From: Nonomuraea fuscirosea
GTDB lineage: Bacteria > Actinomycetota > Actinomycetes > Streptosporangiales > Streptosporangiaceae
Length of the DNA: 64,000 nucleotides
Direction: 5' to 3'
NCBI RefSeq assembly: GCF_003001935.1
Contig: NZ_PVNG01000002.1
Location: forward strand, 558,001 to 622,000
Below the pieces are notes generated by a model. The model did not search any database. It was not told the DNA's origin and saw only the letters and a list, made by a program, of their open reading frames with translations. Of the stretch, positions 60,515 through 64,000 are shown piece after piece. The position numbers were made by a program, and so were the translations under genes. Numbering within the stretch: the first letter of the stretch is position 1; every line of letters starts with the position of its first letter.

Positions 60515-61453
60515 TCAGGGGAGTGCGTCCGGTGGTGGGGTGACGGGTGCGCCGGGGGCGGGCGGGTCCGGGCTGATGATGAAGTCCTCCGGCCACATCG
60601 TGAGCTGGATCCCGGCCCCCGCCCCGATGACGACGTCGTGCAGGTTGCCCCGTTCCAGCTTCGGGATCAGGAACAGCTCGTCGTCCCGGTTGACCGGATC
60701 CGCGCGCAGCCAGGCGTCGAAGCCGTCGAAGTCCGCGAACCCCGCCGCCAGGTACGGCACGATCCGCCGGAACAGCTTCGGCCACATCACCAGCCGTTCC
60801 AGCTCGGCCAGATCCCGCACGGTGGCCGCGCCGTCCGGGTCGGCGTCCGAGCGCGGCCACAGCCCTGAGCCCTTGCGCCTGGCCGCCTGCGACGCCTCCG
60901 CCAGATGCGCCCGCAGGTCCGCGGGCAACGTGGCGTAGAACGCCGGGTAGGCGAGCCCGGCGCCCAGCAACTGCGCGTTCGCGGAACGATCGGCCATCGG
61001 CCCGTCCACGAACACGGTGGTCCCGTCCGGGTCCAGATGGTCACCGGCGTAGCAGAACGCGATCATGCGGCCGTTGGCGTCGATTCCGTTGCTGAGCACG
61101 TGGCCGCGCAGGGAGTCCTGGTCGGCCGAGCGCACCCGGTTGGGCAGGTCCTCCCAGAAGGTCACGTTCGTGAAGCCGAGCAGCCGCAGCAGCTCGTCGC
61201 GGGCCGCGTAGGCGCCGTCCTCCTCCTGGTGGGTCTCCGCGAAGTGGGTCTCCAGGGCGTCGATCGCCTCCAGCCGCGCGGAGACGCCGCGCGCGGTGAT
61301 CGCCGCCGGCCGGCCGGAGCGCCGGGGCAGCGCCTCGACCAGGGCGGGCGTGTCAGGCTTGAACTTGACGGTGTCGCCGTCGGGCTCGGGGCCCTGACGC
61401 GGCCGGTCCGGATACCGGATCACGAAGCTGCCGCGGATCAGGGTGTACGTCAT
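60515..61453 (-). CDS. SNase-like (thermonuclease fold) protein
   Basis: 312 residues from ATG 61453. 'GDTVKFKPDTP' and 'SARLEAIDALETHF' fit the staphylococcal-nuclease fold: Arg, Asp and Glu are at the catalytic positions. 'AARDELLRLLGF' and 'FCYAGDHLDPDGTTVFVDG' are later strands, then 'LLGAGLAYPAFYATLP' and 'QAARRKGSGLW', a hallmark of this group. It has no signal peptide. The C-terminal 110 residues are unassigned. It may be a DNA/RNA nuclease, but this is a family inference. Confidence 0.6.
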   Translation of the reverse strand: MTYTLIRGSFVIRYPDRPRQGPEPDGDTVKFKPDTPALVEALPRRSGRPAAITARGVSARLEAIDALETHFAETHQEEDGAYAARDELLRLLGFTNVTFWEDLPNRVRSADQDSLRGHVLSNGIDANGRMIAFCYAGDHLDPDGTTVFVDGPMADRSANAQLLGAGLAYPAFYATLPADLRAHLAEASQAARRKGSGLWPRSDADPDGAATVRDLAELERLVMWPKLFRRIVPYLAAGFADFDGFDAWLRADPVNRDDELFLIPKLERGNLHDVVIGAGAGIQLTMWPEDFIISPDPPAPGAPVTPPPDALP

Positions 61454-61612
61454 GATGGCCCCCCATCGGTGTCGGTTTGTCCCCCGACAGGTCGCCAGCG
61501 GAGCGTAACTCGCCGGAACAGCCCGGTCCATGGACGGCGCGGCCGGGCACGGCAGTGTGGCGGGTCGTGGCAGCACTACGGGATCGCCGCCGGTGCGGCG
61601 GTTCGGGCCGGC

Positions 61613-63280
61613 TCAGCGCTTGGGCTTGCGCCGGTGGCGGCGGGAGTCGGCCCGCTCGGCCGGTTTGTCGGGACGGCTCGCGCCGCGACCGCCGTCGCCG
61701 CCGTGACCGGCGTGGCCGGCATCGCGGCCGCGACCGCCGCGAGCGTCCTGGCCGCCGCGACCGCCCTGTCCGCCGTGGCCGCCGTGGCCGACGCCGGCCG
61801 GGGGAGGGCCGTAGCCGAAGGTGCCCATCATGCCCTGTTCCTGGTGGTAGAGGTTGTGGCAGTGGAACATCCATTCGCCGGGATTGTCGGCTTTCACGTC
61901 GATGTTCAGACGCTCGCGCGGCTTGATGTTCACGGTGTCCTTGCGCGGCCCGCCCCACCCCGTGCCGCGCAGCTGGAAGGTGTGGCCGTGCAGGTGCATC
62001 GGGTGCCACATCGGCGACTGGTTGTCCAGGACGATCCTGATCGTCTCGCCCCGCTCGACGCGCAGCCGCATCGGGTCGTTCGCCAGCCGGTCGTTCATCG
62101 TCCACTCGTTGCCCGACGGCCGCATGCCGAGCGTCACCGTCACCCGCCTGGCCGGGCGCGGGAGCTCGTCGGAGCCGCGGGCCTCCAGGTCGGCGTAGGT
62201 GAGGATGCGCCCGTCCAGCTCGGGCAGCCGGACGTTCCTGTTCGGGGTGGCGGCGATCTTCGTCGTACGGACGACGGCGAACGCCCGCGCCCGCTTGCCC
62301 TCCGCCTCCGCCACCAGCGGGAACGCCCCCGGCCCCAGCCGGACGAGGAAGTCGTACCGCTCGCCCATGCCGATGAGGAACGTGTCCACCGTGACCGGCC
62401 GGCACGGGAAGCCGTCGGTGTGCGTGATGGCGATGCGGTGCCCGCCGAGCGCCACCCGGAACGGCGTGTCCGCCGCCGCGTTGATCATCCGGAACCGGAC
62501 CAGCCGCCCCGGACGGCTGGTGAACACCGCGGGCGCGTCCGGCGTGCGGCCGTTGACCAGGTGGTACGGATGGACCAGCTCGCCCACGACCCCGCCCAGC
62601 AGGTCGCTGCGCAGGGTGTCGTCGTGCTCGGTGCTGGCGTTCAGCCGGCGCAGCGCGTCGTCGGGCGTGCCCGAGATCCCGTCGAGCCAGTCGTCGAGCA
62701 CGACCGTGAACTCCTCGTCGTACCCGAGCGGCTCGCGCGGGTCCTCGACGATCAGCGGCCCGTACAGGCCGCGGTCGTTCTGCATGCCGACGTGCGAGTG
62801 GTAGAAGTACGTGCCCGGATCGGGGACCTCGAAGACGTAGTCGAACGTGCCGCCAGGCCGGGTCGCCTGCTGGGTGTAGCCGGGGGCGCCGTCCATCCGG
62901 GGGTCGATCCTGATGCCGTGCCAGTGCACGGTGGTCGGCGCGGGCAGGTCGTTGACGAGCCTGGCCCGGACGATGCCGCCGGCGGTGGCCTCGATGCGCG
63001 GCCCGGGCAGCGACTCCCCGTAGGCCCAGGTGGAGACGGTACGCCGCCCCAGCGAGACCGACGCGGGACGCGCCCGCAACGTCACCCCGCGCGCGGGCCG
63101 CGCCGCCCTGCCCGCGCCTTCGGCGCTCCCGGCGAGCCCAGCGCCCCCAGCGCCCCCAGCGCCCCCAGCGCCCCCGGTGGCCGCCCGAGCGGCGGCCGGG
63201 GTGGCGCCCAGGGCGGCGAACATGCCGGTGACGAACAACCTGCGAGAAACCGGACCCCGCGCGCGTGCCGAACCATTCAC
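61613..63280 (-). CDS. Tat-exported multicopper oxidase
   Basis: 555 residues from GTG 63280 with a GGGGGGA site. Tat signal 'PVSRRLFVTGMFAALG', then a Gly-Gly-Ala repeat linker. Copper motifs are complete: 'HWHG', 'HSHVG', 'HPMHLHGHTF' and 'HCHNLYHQEQGMM', giving three type 3/2 sites and a Met-ligated type 1 site. The C-terminal tail is rich in Gly/His ('GHGGHGGQGGRGGQ'), which could bind copper. It oxidises phenols or metals outside the cell and would complement the extracellular dioxygenase at 1586. The 277 bases after its start (63281-63557) contain no gene. Confidence 0.9.
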   Translation of the reverse strand: MNGSARARGPVSRRLFVTGMFAALGATPAAARAATGGAGGAGGAGGAGLAGSAEGAGRAARPARGVTLRARPASVSLGRRTVSTWAYGESLPGPRIEATAGGIVRARLVNDLPAPTTVHWHGIRIDPRMDGAPGYTQQATRPGGTFDYVFEVPDPGTYFYHSHVGMQNDRGLYGPLIVEDPREPLGYDEEFTVVLDDWLDGISGTPDDALRRLNASTEHDDTLRSDLLGGVVGELVHPYHLVNGRTPDAPAVFTSRPGRLVRFRMINAAADTPFRVALGGHRIAITHTDGFPCRPVTVDTFLIGMGERYDFLVRLGPGAFPLVAEAEGKRARAFAVVRTTKIAATPNRNVRLPELDGRILTYADLEARGSDELPRPARRVTVTLGMRPSGNEWTMNDRLANDPMRLRVERGETIRIVLDNQSPMWHPMHLHGHTFQLRGTGWGGPRKDTVNIKPRERLNIDVKADNPGEWMFHCHNLYHQEQGMMGTFGYGPPPAGVGHGGHGGQGGRGGQDARGGRGRDAGHAGHGGDGGRGASRPDKPAERADSRRHRRKPKR

Positions 63281-63557
63281 AACAGATCCCCCCATCCACC
63301 TGGCAAGGTAACCGAGAGTGATCAAGAAATCCGCGCGCCACGCTCCAGCGGCACGCGAGCCGCCTCCGTCCCGAGCGGGTGACGCCCATCCGGAATCGGC
63401 TCTTGATCCGGGCGCAGGGCGCGGCATACGGTGTTAATCGATTCACATCGCCCGTGAGCCGGGGGATGAACATCCTCCCTAGGCTGACCTGTCCACCGAG
63501 ATCCGGCCTCCGAAATTACCCTAATGTCCTGTAGGAATGCTAGGTTATTCGACTAAC

Positions 63558-64000
63558 ATGAGACCAACAGCGCGACAAGTGGCCGAACTGGCGAACGTGT
63601 CAGTGGCGACCGTCTCCTACGTGCTCAGCGGCAGGAACCGTCCGGTCGCCGCCGAGACCAGGCAGCGGGTGCTCGACGCCGCCAGACAGCTCGGCTACAC
63701 CCCCGACCAGGCCGCCAGGAGCCTGCGCAAGCGCCGCACCCAGCGGGTCTGCCTGGTGCTCAGCTCGTTCGGCGGCGTGCCGAGCGACGAGCGGCTGGCC
63801 ACCGACCTGCACGAGATGGCCGACGCGCGGGGTTACTCCGTGGTGTCGCTGTCCGTCTACTCCGAGGCCCGCGCGAAGTCCGCGGTCGAGGTGCTGCGCG
63901 GCGGCATCGCCGACGGCGCCCTGGTCAACCTCGGCGGCGACCACCTCACCCGCGACCTGCTCGCCGGCCTGGCCGGCACGGGGCTGCCGCTGGTGGTGAT
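63558..64000 (+). CDS. LacI family transcriptional regulator, 3' end outside window
   Basis: The first 147 codons are inside the window. The helix-turn-helix is 'ARQVAELANVSVATVSYVLS' with hinge 'GYTPDQAARSLRKRRT'. The sensor domain begins 'RVCLVLSSFGGVPSDERLA'. It probably controls a sugar operon beyond the window edge. The frame is open to the last base. Confidence 0.85.
   Translation, partial: MRPTARQVAELANVSVATVSYVLSGRNRPVAAETRQRVLDAARQLGYTPDQAARSLRKRRTQRVCLVLSSFGGVPSDERLATDLHEMADARGYSVVSLSVYSEARAKSAVEVLRGGIADGALVNLGGDHLTRDLLAGLAGTGLPLVV

Overview
The window is very GC-rich with actinomycete-style genes: strong third-position GC, Tat and lipobox signals, LacI/ROK/TetR/Lrp regulators, GTG starts and rare TTA codons. 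The gene content resembles a soil actinobacterium, most plausibly of the Streptosporangiaceae (Nonomuraea-like). That assignment is inference. I saw no rRNA, tRNA or CRISPR array.

Left part (1-13 kb): a frameshifted EF-G-like ribosomal protection gene is followed by a secreted intradiol dioxygenase. Next is a damaged GH43 gene translationally coupled to an intact large six-hairpin glycosidase with two discoidin domains. Then come a STAND ATPase and an XRE regulator with two SDR reductases. A wrecked pectinesterase/pectate lyase pair ends this part. Several of these genes keep both ends but have lost internal segments.

13-27 kb: a 1,498-residue caspase-STAND-WD40 protein (14 WD repeats), a secreted C39-like peptidase, a zinc-lid adenylate-kinase-like enzyme, a DUF234-type ATPase, and a membrane M28 peptidase. 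After these is a small operon of an N-terminally shortened DHA2 exporter, an NmrA-like protein and a Dabb protein.

27.5-31.5 kb: a gene graveyard holding a toxin-antitoxin-like remnant, an NYN-domain pseudogene with stops and frameshifts, an acyl-CoA dehydrogenase scrap and an IS630-type remnant. It also holds an intact two-frame IS5-family element. A duplicated IS right end lies beyond the neighbouring methyltransferase gene, so the methyltransferase may be a transposon passenger.

31.5-50 kb: a TetR/FAD-monooxygenase pair with two matching operators, a DUF3159 membrane protein, a TetR regulator and serine hydrolase, then an acyl-CoA dehydrogenase and a fused indolepyruvate:ferredoxin oxidoreductase under a divergent Lrp regulator. 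A sortase-type DUF11 surface protein and a methyltransferase follow. A complete five-gene branched-chain-type ABC transporter comes next, divergent from a PaaX regulator.

50-64 kb: an acyl/aryl-CoA ligase and a MetE-like methyltransferase follow PaaX. A sugar module follows: Gfo/Idh oxidoreductase, ROK regulator, sugar-binding lipoprotein and two permeases. A GH30 glycosidase, an SRPBCC-like protein, an SNase-like protein, a Tat multicopper oxidase and the start of a LacI regulator complete the window. The overall theme is uptake and breakdown of plant polysaccharides and aromatic or branched acids, interrupted by one decayed, mobile-element-marked island.
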